Assembly (NCBI GenBank): GCA_020310875.1
Contig: CM035416.1
Coordinates: 656,556 to 720,555, forward strand
Origin: Ceratopteris richardii
Lineage: Eukaryota; Streptophyta; Polypodiopsida; Polypodiales; Pteridaceae
DNA: 64,000 nt
Direction: 5' to 3'
Part shown: piece by piece, positions 41,111-52,255 of the stretch
How positions within the stretch are numbered: position 1 is the first letter of the stretch
Layout of the letters: each line of letters starts with the position of its first letter
Made by a program: the position numbers and the translations under genes
Notes under the pieces: generated by a model
Told to the model about the DNA's origin: nothing
The model's database searches: none
Seen by the model: the letters and a program-made list of their open reading frames with translations, nothing else

Positions 41111-41293
41111 GGGCTTTGGTGTGCAGAACAAGGGGAGGAAGGAGGAGATGGAGGGAGAGAGAAGAGAGGAACGACGCACGGACGTGTGGGAGCCTCGAAA
41201 CCCACATAATGAACTCTTTTGAGGCAATGCTCTATATATGATGTATATATATGAATATGGGGGTAAGGTCACATGACCCTTACATCCCCAACA
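41111..41293 (-). repeat. inner, diverged LTR copy
   Basis: Similar over 183 bp to the outer LTRs but with about eight to ten differences (for example acgacgcacggacgtg against aagacgcgctgacatgcg) and lacking the terminal four bases. The 67-bp spacer (41294 to about 41360) that follows it on the plus strand repeats 41043 to about 41109. It is a tandem duplication of polypurine tract plus LTR. Confidence 0.92.
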
Positions 41294-41401
41294 ATCTCCC
41301 ACTTAAGGGTCAATGTGACCATAAGTGGTAACACATACAAAGAATGATGTAGGACTATACACTAATGTACAGGAAGAGTCCGGATCTCTACCCATACTAG
41401 A

Positions 41402-43174
41402 TTAGCCTACACCAACCGCCTCGAACAAGGTGTATCCATGCACCTCAAATTGCTCTAGACTCATATCAACAGGAGCCGAGCTCATATATGACTGACGCAA
41501 GAACTGATGAAGTTCCTGCAAAGCTCCCACTCGCTCTATGCCTATGTCAATCATCGAACAACTGACAACTCCAAGTGCAAATGCTCCAATAGCAACTGCA
41601 ATGTCTGGTCTCGAGCATAACAACTCGTATATCAGACTCCCGAATGCTGACGAAACATGTGCTATCCTGGCTAACCTAAGTATGTCAGCCATGCCTATAT
41701 CCAAGGCATCCAAAGCACCATCATCAAGACCAACATGTCCTGACATATCTGTGTCAACATCTGGCATGAGCGAATCCAAGAATGACTGCATGATCGCTGA
41801 CTCATCAACATCTAAATCAGTCATGCTCGCAACCAAGGATGTATCTGGTTGTGCATCCTGGGAGCTAATATGCTCTACCATACACTGTGTACCATGAGAG
41901 CTATCGTGCTCTACCACACTAAGTGTATCATCATGCTCTACATGAGCTAACTGCACAACATCAACACCAAGGTCAAACTGATGATCACTCTCTAGCTGAG
42001 TATCATCATAATGCTCTACATGAGCATCCACATCATGCTCTAAAGCATCCAAGTGATCATCCAAAGTGTGCTCCAAATGAGCATCCACATGATCAACAAA
42101 ACCATGCTCCATAGAAGCATCATGAGCATCCAAAACATGATCTACATGTGCATCCATCTGAGCATCTGAATCCTGCCATACATGTGCATCATGAATGTCA
42201 ATAGACATATGTGTAGGTAGACAAAATGAGACATGACGAGTCTCACATCGCACATAAGGCTGAACTCCCACTGAGACGAGACTGTCTCTCACACGAAGTA
42301 CCTGCAGTGGATACATGTGCCCAATCCTAGCACCTCTGACAAGCATAAGCTGTCCCAACTGCAACTGAAAATGATGCTCACCAAGGAATGCATAACATCT
42401 GCTCTCTTGTAACTGGCTAACTGAAATCAAGCTCATAGGGAATGAAGGCACATAACGTACATGTCTGAGAATAAGTGATGCTCCACTAGGTAGCATAAGA
42501 CATATATCTCCTGCACCCTCAATATCATATGTCATACCATCAGGCATGTGCACACATCCACGACTCTCACCTGAGAATCGACAAAACCACTCACGATCTG
42601 GAGTAACATGAAAAGTGGCTAATGCATCAAGCAACCAAGCCATATGCGTGCTATCCAATGAATAAGAGGAATCATGAGATGAACTATATGAGAAAGTGAT
42701 ATCTCCATCACTAGCATAATCAACTGCCATATAATCTCCTGAAACCACTACCTGATCTGCATCACGTGCATATCTCTGACATCGTCGTTGCATCCGCCTG
42801 AAGCAACGTCGTCGAATATGGCCCTCATGACCACAATGTCAACATCGAAGTCGTCGATGTGATCTATGTCTCATATGAGTCAATGGACTCACATACATAT
42901 CATGTAGTCTCTGCCATAATGCACTACTTGTCTCCTCATACATAACAGACTCATATATAGAATCCACAAGCTGTAATCGAATAGTGGAGCTGGCCAATGC
43001 ATCCATATCCATCCATACATGGTCGGGCATGTCACGAGGCCTCTGTGCATCTCTATGCACATACATGTGTAACCCTGCACGAACCAATGTATGCCACATC
43101 TGAGCTTTCCATCTCGAAAAGTCAGTGCCATCAAATCGAGAAGACACCATGCTAGCAATCCAATAGACTAGCAA
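41402..43174 (-). pseudogene. copia gag-protease-like ORF with D/H repeats and an RNase H-region remnant
   Basis: A single minus-strand frame broken only by TGA at 42839-42841, inside a zinc knuckle (C*HCGHEGHIRRRC). It starts at M 43174 or, better, at MVSSRFDGTDFSRWK (about 43150). Before the stop is a copia Gag domain (WKAQMWHTLV, LWQRLHDMYV). After it is the protease and pre-integrase region (AWLLDALATFHVTPDREWF, VRYVPSFPMSLISVSQLQ), in which the catalytic DSGA is DALA. A repetitive Asp/His stretch follows (about 42180-41890), then sequence like the copia RNase H lead-in (FGSLIYELLCSRPDIAVAIG). Integrase and RT are absent. It probably supplies Gag for a non-autonomous element. Confidence 0.82.
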
Positions 43175-44862
43175 TGTAACAAGAGACTAGAAATAATACT
43201 CTATCCTCAATAGGATCACACCTGCATATCCATATGCATAACTCACATCACAAATGTCTCGATGGAGAAGGAACCATGTGAACCACCTATCACATAACCA
43301 TGCATCTAGCATGCATATAAAACCATGAGCATAAGCCTACTCACCAAGTCTCCAAAGTGACCAAATAGATGTGAAAGAATCCTGGGAAAAATTCGATAGA
43401 GTATCCCCTGAAAACTGAGCAATCAAACAAGATAACCAATAGCAAAAGAACAATGAGTAACCTGTCACCACCTGTCACTGATCCAAGCAAAGATAATGGC
43501 AACTACATGTGCCAAAAAGCTAATGGCAATACACGCCAATACAATGGTGATGCATCTCCCACTTAAGAATGAATCCTACAAGATGGTCCAACCTGTCACG
43601 AACAATGTGTGACCAAGTCCATGTGAATGGAGATAATCAATGATCCAAAGCTATCACACAAGCTTCAAGATCTACTAGAGCTCCTTTCTAGCATAAAAGT
43701 CGGTGAAATTTCGGCAGCATCTCCTCTGTAAAACGGACTCTGAACCAAATAAACCATGTGGGAATCACCATCCAAATATGCCAAGAATCACACTGGCAAA
43801 TAGATATCAATCAATGACCAAATGCTAATAACGGTGACAAACAAACGTGTAACTGAGGCTCCAATCTGGATCATGTACCTGCAAAGAAAACAAAAGATAC
43901 AAGTACCAAACAAGATCCAAAATCAACTCTCATAAAAGTATGTGCAATCGGCAAGTAAATCCATAACCAAGTGGCATAAGCAAGGTATAGACCACAATGC
44001 CACTATACATCCATGATCAAACTCATGATGACATAAACCTCAAAAAGAGTATACCACAATGTCATCTTACATGCCAAACATGTAACAAGATCATGCTCTA
44101 CTCTCATATGGAGGAGCTACCACAATGACCATACATGTACAATGCCTTGAAGCTCTAAAAATAAGAGCTTGCACACCATAAATTCTCTCTCGAAGAAGTT
44201 CCAAAGCAAATTCAACCTCCAAGTGCAATTAGGGTTCGTTTGACAAAAATCTGCTACTCTGTGTTTTGCTGTTTCAGAGGTGATAATCTCTGACTCTGAA
44301 CTTTTGGTCTTCAGCAAATTTCAAGATCTAACTCTTGGCTACGTAACGACATAAAGAACACCTCAATCGGAGGTGCGTAGCTCAAGATACGTTCAAAACA
44401 AGCACATGCTGTCAATTTCACTTTCACTTGCAACAGTACTGCTCTGTATTCTACACTTTCGGCAATCTAAATCTCAGAATCTGTATCTGAGTTCTTCTAC
44501 AAAGTTGTAGCTATCTTTCCAAGCTACGAGAAGCAAGTTGAATCATCGCATTCCGAGCTGTAGAACTCAAGTTATGACAAAAAAACCGACCTGCTGTTCT
44601 ACTCAATGTAGATTCGCCTTCTACAATTCTCTGCGTTTTTTGAATTTTCGGCACTTCAGAAGTCCGAACCAGGTTCTGCGCCCTTCTGTGAAGTTGTAGC
44701 TCTCTGTGTTATCTACACACAGAACTTTAAAATGCGTCAATCCGAGTTTCTTAGCTCAAGTTACCGCTGAAATACTGAACTGCTGTCAAGAGATGTCGAC
44801 CTGCACTTCACTTCTTGTGACCTAAGCTTCCATTGAAGCTTCTTGCACACCATCCTTCAACA
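43175..44862 (-). other. leader of the non-autonomous copia element, no gene seen
   Basis: About 1.7 kb between primer site and gag with only short open frames. No recognised domain. It may contain packaging signals, but nothing specific can be pointed to. Confidence 0.6.
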
Positions 44863-44875
44863 TGCTCTGATACCA
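44863..44875 (-). promoter_or_regulatory. primer-binding site, initiator tRNA-Met
   Basis: The minus strand reads TGGTATCAGAGCA one base after the 5' LTR, the standard copia primer site, complementary to the 3' end of initiator tRNA-Met. Confidence 0.95.
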
Positions 44876-44876
44876 A

Positions 44877-45065
44877 TGAAGGGCTTTGGTGTGCAGAACA
44901 AGAGGAGGAAGGAGGAGATGGAGGGAGAGAGAAGAGAGGAAAGACGCGCTGACATGCGTGGGAGCCTCGAAACCCACATAATGATCTCTCTTGAGGCAAT
45001 GCTCTATATATGATGTATATATATGAATATGGGGGTAAGGTCACATGACCCTTACATCCCCAACA
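44877..45065 (-). repeat. 5' LTR of the non-autonomous copia element
   Basis: 189 bp, identical to 40854-41042. On the plus strand it ends catccccaaca and is followed by the target-site copy GCAGA (45066-45070). Confidence 0.94.
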
Positions 45066-45070
45066 GCAGA
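45066..45070. repeat. target-site duplication GCAGA, right copy
   Basis: This matches 40849-40853. Gypsy RT sequence resumes at once. Confidence 0.95.
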
Positions 45071-47990
45071 TAACTATCTCTAATAGTGGTTGTGTTAACC
45101 TTCTTCAAGTTAATGCATTTATGTAACTTGCCATTCTTTTTGGGAACTACTACAATGGATGATACCCATTCAGTGTGCTCAATTTCATACATAAATCCAT
45201 CTTCAATTAATTGATCTATCTCTTCCTTGATCTTGGTGGCATAATTGTCATTATAGGTGTATGGCTTCTGCTTATACGGTTTGGCTTCTGAGGTCATGGG
45301 AGTTCTATGTGAGAATATGTCAAGGTCTTCCCCTTTAGGTCCTTATAACTCCATGCAAACACATCTCTATATTCTCTTAATAAATCAATCAACTTCTTTT
45401 CCTCTTCTTCAATTATGTCGTGTCTTATGTACCTGCATCGTTCTTCACCTTCTTCTATGGTCACAATAATTTTTTTAGTTGCCCCTTTGTTATCATAGGC
45501 CACTCTTGTGAGTGCTTCTTGTTTAGGCATTCTGATCATGAATTTCATATCCTCTACCTGATACTTCTTAAATTTTTCAAGAACCTCAAATAAATATTCT
45601 TCCTCTTCTGGTGGGAGATCTCTCTTCTTTCTTTTTCTTGCCTTCACTCTTAGTGGTTACCTGTGTGGTTAACCTCACATCATTCATAAGCTCCTTTCAT
45701 CCTTGAGGGTGACCTTCTACTACGTATAAGTAATCCTCTTCTGATGCACAAAAAGGATCCAGAATAATTAATTCTAAATCTGATTCACTTGCTTGGTCAA
45801 GATCGTCCATACTAGTCTTGCATTCTTTGATAACCGAATCACACATGATTGGTTCTATAATGAAAACTAAAATGTCATAGCCATCTTCATCGTAATGGGG
45901 TGTCCATTGTTCTTCATTGACAACTATGTCCATTGTGGCTAGGATTTTTTCCCAACAATGAGGTGCAAACTCTTCGTCTGAAAAATACTACAAGTTCATA
46001 GACTAGGTCTCTAGTTGATCTATAAGTTTTCTTCGCACTATGTCCATTGTGGCTAGTATTTTTGCCCAACCATGAGGTGCAAACTCTTCGTCTAAAAAAT
46101 ACTACAAGTTCATAGGCTAGGTCTTTAGTTGATCTATAAGTTTTCTCTTTTCTCTTCTTTTATTGCAACTTTGCACATCCATAAGTGGGAGTTTTCATGC
46201 ATCCAAGAGGAACCTGATCCTATGGAATGCACTAACTATGTGACATCTGTGACTCTATGGATGGGATTCCACTATAAAAGGGGGCATGTCTCTATGAGAG
46301 TAGTCTTTGAGATTAACTTTAGTTTCAACACCTTAGTGTTGCAAATACCGAGAATTGGTTCCCCAATCCTTCACTACCTACAACTGTCTCATGAATGGTC
46401 TTCCCAAAATCATCTCATAGAAGGAAGTGGTTGTAATTGCAACTCTTTTTCTTGAGTAGCCTTGGTTGTGTAACCCTGATGAGTGATAGGGAGATAGTCG
46501 TTTCCTTATTCTCCTTTGTTCATGTCTCCTATCTTATCAAAGGGTATTTTTGGAAGTGTTTGATGTGATCCCACCTAAGAATGGGTTTTAGCTACTTCTG
46601 GCACTTGATTGGCTACGTGTGTCCGAAATTCTAGCTTTATTTTAAGTAGCTCTTCTAAATTGAGATGACAATTCACTTTCATATTCTTCATTACCTGAGT
46701 ATTTCTAGGTATGATTGTCTTTGTTCCTTACCATGACAATGGGTACTTTCATATAGGTAGAATTTGCTTCCCATGTACCTCTCAAATGAGGCAATTATTT
46801 AAGGAATTAGACTCGAACTCTAACCATTCTCTAGACTAGGTATCCTCTTGTTCTTCATAAATAGAAAGAATATCTTGTGGGAATTGATCATGTAGGTAAT
46901 CCACAATTTTCATGGGAGGAGGATTTTCACTTTCTTTAGCCTATTTCTCTTCCTAAATCTCTCTTAGAAATTCTTATGATTATTGATCTATAGAAGTAGG
47001 AGTTCCTAACTTGGTGGAGTTGGGAATGTAAGCATCCTTGGGAGGAAGGCTTATCCTTTCACTTTTGATGTTACTCACTTGTGATGTAGCTTGCTTTCTT
47101 GTCTTAGCTTTCATCTTTTGTAATGTTTTTAATAATCTGTCAAAGTGTAATTGTGTTTTGGCTGAGGTTGTGCAATTGGAAACACGAATGGCCTCAAACA
47201 TGGTTTGAGCCAATTCTACCATCTTTGCACAAAGCTTTGTTCTTTCAATTTCTAGGTCAGCTCTAGGGTAACATTTTTCATGTTCTATCACATTTGGCCC
47301 TTCTTGGATTCTATCTTAATATGCTTTAAGCATCATGTCTAAGTTCTTTGGAGTAGGATCTGCTAAGATTGATCCTACTCTGGGTGGTGATGGGATTACA
47401 TGAGGTTGATTAGATGGTGATGGTGATGTATGAGAGTGTGTTTGAGATGCTATCGATATGAGTCAAGTCAAAACTATGATCATTTGGGTCACTTTTTTAA
47501 ATCAATGGTGATGCTAGCACTAAGGTTCTATAAATTTTTTCTTCAATAGCTGCATACCTCAATTGGATCACATTGGGTGGAGGTGGAGGTTGTTGAGCTA
47601 ACACTGGTGGAGGCCTTCATTGAGCTTCATAGGGTGGCTGATAGGGTTGTTGAGGCCTAAAGTATTATTGTGGTGGATACTGGTTTGGATTTCTTCCTTG
47701 TTGATATGGTTGTGGATAATTCTGCCTAACCACTTGCTTGTTATATGGGAAATCTTATGTAGAATGGTTAGTATACCTCTTTTCTATTGTGCAATATTGG
47801 ATGTTAGTGTTTCCTTAGGGTTGAGCCATGATTGAGGGCACATTAGCCATATGATCTCCTCCACAGGTATAACATCATTTCACTAACACAAATCTAGGTG
47901 TATGCTTACTAGAGACACCTAACTTTTGAACTACCTTCTCTACCACTTCCTCAATAGATGTAGAGGTCTTGGAGGTGAGGCTAGTAGAGC
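45071..47990 (-). pseudogene. decayed gypsy gag C-terminus, protease and RT N-terminus (5' half of split element)
   Basis: In minus-strand order: a zinc knuckle CYTCGGDH and a Pro/Gln-rich linker (about 47900-47570), HEKCYPRADLEIERTKLCAKM (47291-46980), protease C-terminus MILGRPFMRQL with a KDWG segment (about 46420-46340), an LWMCK segment near 46170, YDEDGYDILVFIIEP (45933-45697), EEGEERCRYIRHD and LREYRDVFAWSYKDLKG (45647-45294), and EAKPYKQKPYTYND to INLKKVN (45297-45071). Each piece has a counterpart, in the same order, in the 17-kb element's polyprotein. The capsid-type N-terminus of gag is missing. Multiple stops and frameshifts. Confidence 0.88.
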
Positions 47991-48429
47991 TACTGAATCT
48001 TTATAGATTTTTGAAAGCTCTAATTTGTCACCCCCTTCTCCCTTGATTGCACTTGAAAGCCCAAGACATGTGTTCCCAAGCTTGCTTTGTTCTGCAATTT
48101 ACCTTGCTCTAGACACCCTTGAATGGCTCTTAATGGACCTCTAAAAGACCCAAATTTAAATCAAACTTTAACTTTAATTGACATACAATTTTGATTTAGG
48201 CATTTTGTAAAAACCCAATTTCCCCCTTGTATTGCTGAAAGATTCTCTCAAGCTCCCCTAGCTTCCTTATCCCACTCGAGGGTCAACTTCAAATTAACCT
48301 ATCTAACAATAGAGATCAAAAAATGGATTTTGGATAAGAAAGGTATGTCAGTTCAGACTCTTGGGGGTCAAATAGATAAACAATAACTCTCTGGGTCTCC
48401 AAGACACCTCAATTGCTTGAAACAATTAC
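47991..48429. other. no gene recognised, probably gypsy leader
   Basis: This lies between the broken gag and the palindromic repeat array of the decayed minus-strand element. No motif recognised. Confidence 0.45.
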
Positions 48430-48970
48430 CCAAATCAAAACCAAATTTCCAAAAATAAAACCCCGATTTTTTGTCTGAAATTGGTTGTCTATCACAATAG
48501 ATGGTGTCTATCATGATAGACATGTATGTCGCAATAGATGGGTGTCTATCGTGATAGACAATCTCTATCATGGATGGTTGTCTATCCCAATAGAGAGGTG
48601 TCTATCGTGATAGAGAGGTGTCTGTCGTGATAGATGGGTGTTTGTCATGATAGACACTATCTGTCTTCTATCACGGCCTTCTATCTCTCATGATAGATGG
48701 GTGTCTATTGTGATAGAAGGGATCTATTATGGGGTCCTATCTATCCTAATAGATGGGTGTCTATCATGATAGACGGTGTCTATCATCTATCATCTGTTGC
48801 AGATTTTAGTTTATCATGATAGATGGTGTCTATCGTGATAGAAAGGTGTCTATCATGGGTTCTTTCTATCAGGATAGATGGGTGTTTGTCGTGATAGACG
48901 GTGTCTATCACAATAGACAATGTCCATCATCTATCATCTATCGTGGATTTGGTCTGTCATGATAGACCAA
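48430..48970 (-). repeat. palindromic TCTATCATGATAGA repeat array in a decayed gypsy leader
   Basis: Dozens of TCTATC and GATAGA strings are arranged as GTGTCTATCGTGATAGATGG-like units, including the perfect palindrome GTCTATCATGATAGAC and near variants. It lies upstream of gag in the minus-strand gypsy element, the same place as the TATCGCGATA array at 12715-13810 in the young element. TATCATGATA and TATCGTGATA are what TATCGCGATA becomes after CpG to TpG/CpA changes. Confidence 0.88.
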
Positions 48971-49129
48971 AAAAATGAAAATTTCTAGGATGTTTCCAGT
49001 GATCTGGGATGCTCTAGTGGTGTGGTTTATCATGCCATGCATGAAAGCAAGAAATACCAACTTTCTCTATTCATCACGACAGACAGATGTCTCCATCTTA
49101 GAAATTGTGCAAAGGTCTATCATACTTGC

Positions 49130-49245
49130 AGAAGCTGATGGAGATGATGATGCATCCAAAAGTTGCAACAAATGCTCACAAAAAACATGAAAATTGAATG
49201 CACAATAGCTCTCTCTTACTCTCTCTCACAAATGAAATGAGGGGA
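49130..49245 (-). repeat. gypsy leader block shared with 1310-1430
   Basis: Same orientation and order as 1310-1430: a gatgatgatg string, a (CT)-rich tract, and gaaatgaggggaatg. In both places it is upstream of gypsy coding sequence on the minus strand. Confidence 0.7.
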
Positions 49246-50266
49246 ATGGTAGGTGTCATATCACTTTATGGGTCATGGTGGGAACACCTCTTAAGGGAAG
49301 TTCACCACATGACATCATATGGATGCTCTTTCCATATGTATGGGTAGAAGAGGGGATAGAAGATTATCTTCTCTAATTGATTATTATCTCTTATGATAGA
49401 GCAAGGGAGATTCTCATTCCCTACACACTTGGGTGAGGTTGGGAGGTGAGCCGATGTACTCTCTATTTGTGTGTTCTGAATGGTCGCTTGCAAACTCGGC
49501 CATAATGAGCAGTAGCAAAAGGAAGGTTTTGTTATAATGGTATTAGAGCGGTTGCAGTCCTTCATTGAAGAAATTCACCCAGCTACATCCCCAGGACTTG
49601 AACCTTCGCCATTCCATTGGTAGGTGACAGCTTAACAAAGGTGCCAAGCTTCATTGGTTGACAAATTTCTTCTTTATATGAACTTGTGTTAAAGAGCTAT
49701 AGCAGCGGTAGAGATATCATATCCTGCTCAAATATTACTTCAAGTTAGTAATATAAAGCTTTAGACAGCCAAAGCTATCTCTTTACAAGGCATACGGAGG
49801 ATAATTTGTAGCTGAGTAGAAAGCAATATATTTCAATGAGGGAAAAGAAAACTTCTTCATAGATTCTTAGAGACATCGTTTATAGCATGGCCTATGATGC
49901 AAAACAAGATACCATGTGCAATGATCGAGAGGAGTTTTTTTGGAAAAGCTCATTTGCATGGGATTTCTTAAGAAGGAGAGATACCACCTCAAGCACATGT
50001 ATGAGACTTTTTGGTTATTCTTAGGAGTTAATTATAGTAATGCTCCAATTTTGGCAAAAGAAAGGATGGGCTTTCGGCAAAGTTCTTTATGGGAAAGTTA
50101 TGTTAATGGAGAGTATAAGACATATAATCTCATCTAGAGTCAAGGATTCCCTTAAATTGCAAGAAAATATCGGTTGTAGGTATTCGAAAATAGCCTACTT
50201 GTATGATTTTTCATATACATTTTAGGGGCTATTTTTGATAAGTAGCCATTTTGGGAATGTTAAATG
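49246..50266. other. unassigned; contains a decayed copia primer-site-like string
   Basis: TGGTATTAGAGC at 49538-49549 differs by one base from the copia primer site and is followed by ggttgcagtcc, so 49246-49537 may be a decayed copia LTR, though no second LTR copy is visible. The rest, to 50266, has small open frames but no recognised protein. Confidence 0.35.
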
Positions 50267-50496
50267 TGTTGATATATTTAGGTAGTGATGTGTGTGAACA
50301 CACTAGACCGCTAGGGCACTTTTTTCCCTCTTTAGAAGGTTTTTGTTCCCTCGGCTTGTATATACACCTATTGCCCTAATGGGCTTCTTATCTTTGTACA
50401 TTCTCTAGTAATACATTCAATATTGTGTGTTGTGTTCCAAACTTCTTCTTCTTCCTTGTGATGTTTGCGTGCTTCCACAGACATCTAACTCCAACA
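50267..50496 (+). repeat. 5' LTR of a Ty1/copia element (family C)
   Basis: 230 bp, TGTTGATATATTTAGG to CTAACTCCAACA, the same family as the reverse complement of 10034-10258. It contains TTGTATATACAC as a possible TATA region and is followed two bases later by a perfect primer site. Confidence 0.9.
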
Positions 50497-50498
50497 AT

Positions 50499-50511
50499 TG
50501 GTATCAGAGCA
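50499..50511 (+). promoter_or_regulatory. primer-binding site, initiator tRNA-Met
   Basis: TGGTATCAGAGCA two bases after the LTR end, the canonical copia primer site. Confidence 0.95.
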
Positions 50512-50851
50512 GGTTGCCGCTTCATCTAGGGCATCATTGACGCCTCTCGGGTTGCAGTCTTAGAATCACACAAATTTTGGTGAGCATACTTAGCGTGTTT
50601 TCGAGATCAAAACTGCTTTACTCTATGGTGCCGAAATCGCGATCTGAGCTCGTTTCGGCCTCCGAACGCACTATCACAGTGCTTCTGTAGGCTATTTCAT
50701 CTTTTTATGCCAAAGGTATATACCAGTTTTGGTTCTCCAGTAATGGCATGTCGAAGTCTGCTATAGGTCTAGTAGAATTCGTCTAGGAAGTTCTGTTCAA
50801 CTTTTTGAGATACATTCGATTTTTTGCATCAAGGTATTTTAATCATCGGCC
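50512..50851 (+). other. copia 5' leader
   Basis: Untranslated leader between primer site and the gag ATG at 50852. No gene seen. Confidence 0.7.
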
Positions 50852-52255
50852 ATGGCTGAAAGCAATGATGTGTTGGCTATTGAGGATAAGTTGGATGGTA
50901 CCAACTACCCGTTATGGGCTTATATGATGCGACATGTATTGGTTGCAAAAGGATTGTGGAACATTGTGCAGGGTGTTGAAAAACGTCCTATCACACCTGC
51001 AATTGTTACAACTGCAGGTACTGAAGCTGATGCAAAAGGTGTCGAAGATGATGATATTATGTGTATTCATGTTCGTACTGCACTTTCTGTTGCACCTACT
51101 ATACAACAGATTTGTTGGGATGGCAGAGATGCCCAAGCACATGCATTGATAGCTTTGTCTATCAAACATGCCATTATTCCTCACATACGCTCTTGCAGAA
51201 CAACTAAGGATGCTTGGGATACTCTTACCACATTGTACCAAGCTAGGAATGAGGCTCGTGTTGCTTACCTCTAAAAACAGTTGGAGAGTGAGCACATGAA
51301 TGAAGGTGATTCCATGGACAATTTTCTAACAAAGATCAAAGACTTGAAGGAACAATTGATTTCTACTGATGAGGTTATACTAGAGAGCTCACTTGTGCAG
51401 ACCGTTTTGAATGGTCTTCCTGATTCATATTAGAGTTTTGCTTCTACTCTTCGGTTGATGATGAAAGGCAATCCAAATGCCTTGTCATTTGAGGAGTTGG
51501 TCTCTATTCTGTTGTAGGAGGATCAATCTAGGCAGAATAGGTCCATTATGCGTGTTGGAGATCAAGCTTTTTCCTGGCTAGTCAGAAGGGCAAAGGAAAA
51601 TGGAGCTCTTCAAATAGTAAGAAGAAATCTGCTAATTCTGCACAATCAAAGAGGGAAGACAAAGATGAAAAGAAATCCAAAAAGCAGAAATTGTTTTGCA
51701 AGTACTGCAAAGGAAATGATCATATCATAAAGAACTATCCAAAACTGGTTGCTAAAGAGGCAAAGAAAAAAGAGGCTGGAATGGTTGTTGCAGAGGCCTC
51801 TACACCAAAAACAGAATCTGCTAATCTTGTGCAGGAAGAAGAATGGGCGTTTACAACTGTTTGCAGTTTTGACCCATCTTCTCATGAGCAGTGCATGTTT
51901 GCAGTAGACTCATATGTTTAGGACTTTGACAGTGGAGTGACCAAACATATTACCTCGAAGCATAGTTTCTTCTCTTCATTCGAGCCTACCCCTACAAGGA
52001 ATACTATTACATGCACCAACAACTCCTCTTATCCTGTTATCGGAGTTGGTAAGATCATTTTGACTACTGCTGATGGTAGCTCTTTCACTTTGTTAGATGA
52101 TTTATTTGTGCGAGGGATCAAGAAGAACCTGTTATCAATTTCTACATTAGCCAAGATTGGCTTGGTTGTGAAATTTGTTGATGATAGGTGTATAGTTCAT
52201 GATATGTCAAATTTCATGATTCCCAAGATGTCTAAATATCCTATCCATTACAACT
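50852..52255 (+). pseudogene. Ty1/copia gag and protease region, truncated
   Basis: ATG 50852 gives MAESNDVLAIEDKLDGTNYP and WAYMMRHVLVAKGLW, a standard copia Gag start. The frame is broken by TAA 51272-51274, TAG 51431-51433 and TAG 51515-51517, each explicable as CAA or CAG to TAA or TAG, and then by a frame change. The zinc knuckle CKYCKGNDHIIKNY has lost its last Cys to Tyr. The protease has DFDSGVTKHIT, where DSGA is usual, and continues with LFVRGIKKNLLSISTLAKIG. Coding similarity stops at about 52255, where a minus-strand gypsy remnant begins. Integrase, RT and RNase H are gone. Confidence 0.9.

Larger units (their letters stand above)
40854..45065 (-). mobile_element. young non-autonomous Ty1/copia element, 4,212 bp
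   Basis: The terminal 189-bp LTRs (40854-41042 and 44877-45065) are identical by eye and flanked by GCAGA. On the minus strand: LTR TGTTGGGGATG...CCCTTCA, initiator-Met primer site (44875-44863), long leader, a gag-protease-like frame (43174-41402) with one stop, polypurine tract AAGTGGGAGAT, an inner diverged LTR, the same spacer and tract again, and the outer 3' LTR. No integrase or RT catalytic core is present, so it must be moved by another element. Identical LTRs mean a recent insertion into an already decayed gypsy. Confidence 0.94.

Noticed and set aside
48430-48970. CRISPR array
   Set aside because: The units are short degenerate palindromes without regular spacers, in a plant transposon leader.
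49555-49660. tRNA gene or tRNA-derived SINE (minus-strand GGTTCAAGTCC resembles a B box)
   Set aside because: No convincing A box, acceptor stem or second copy was found, so the match may be chance.
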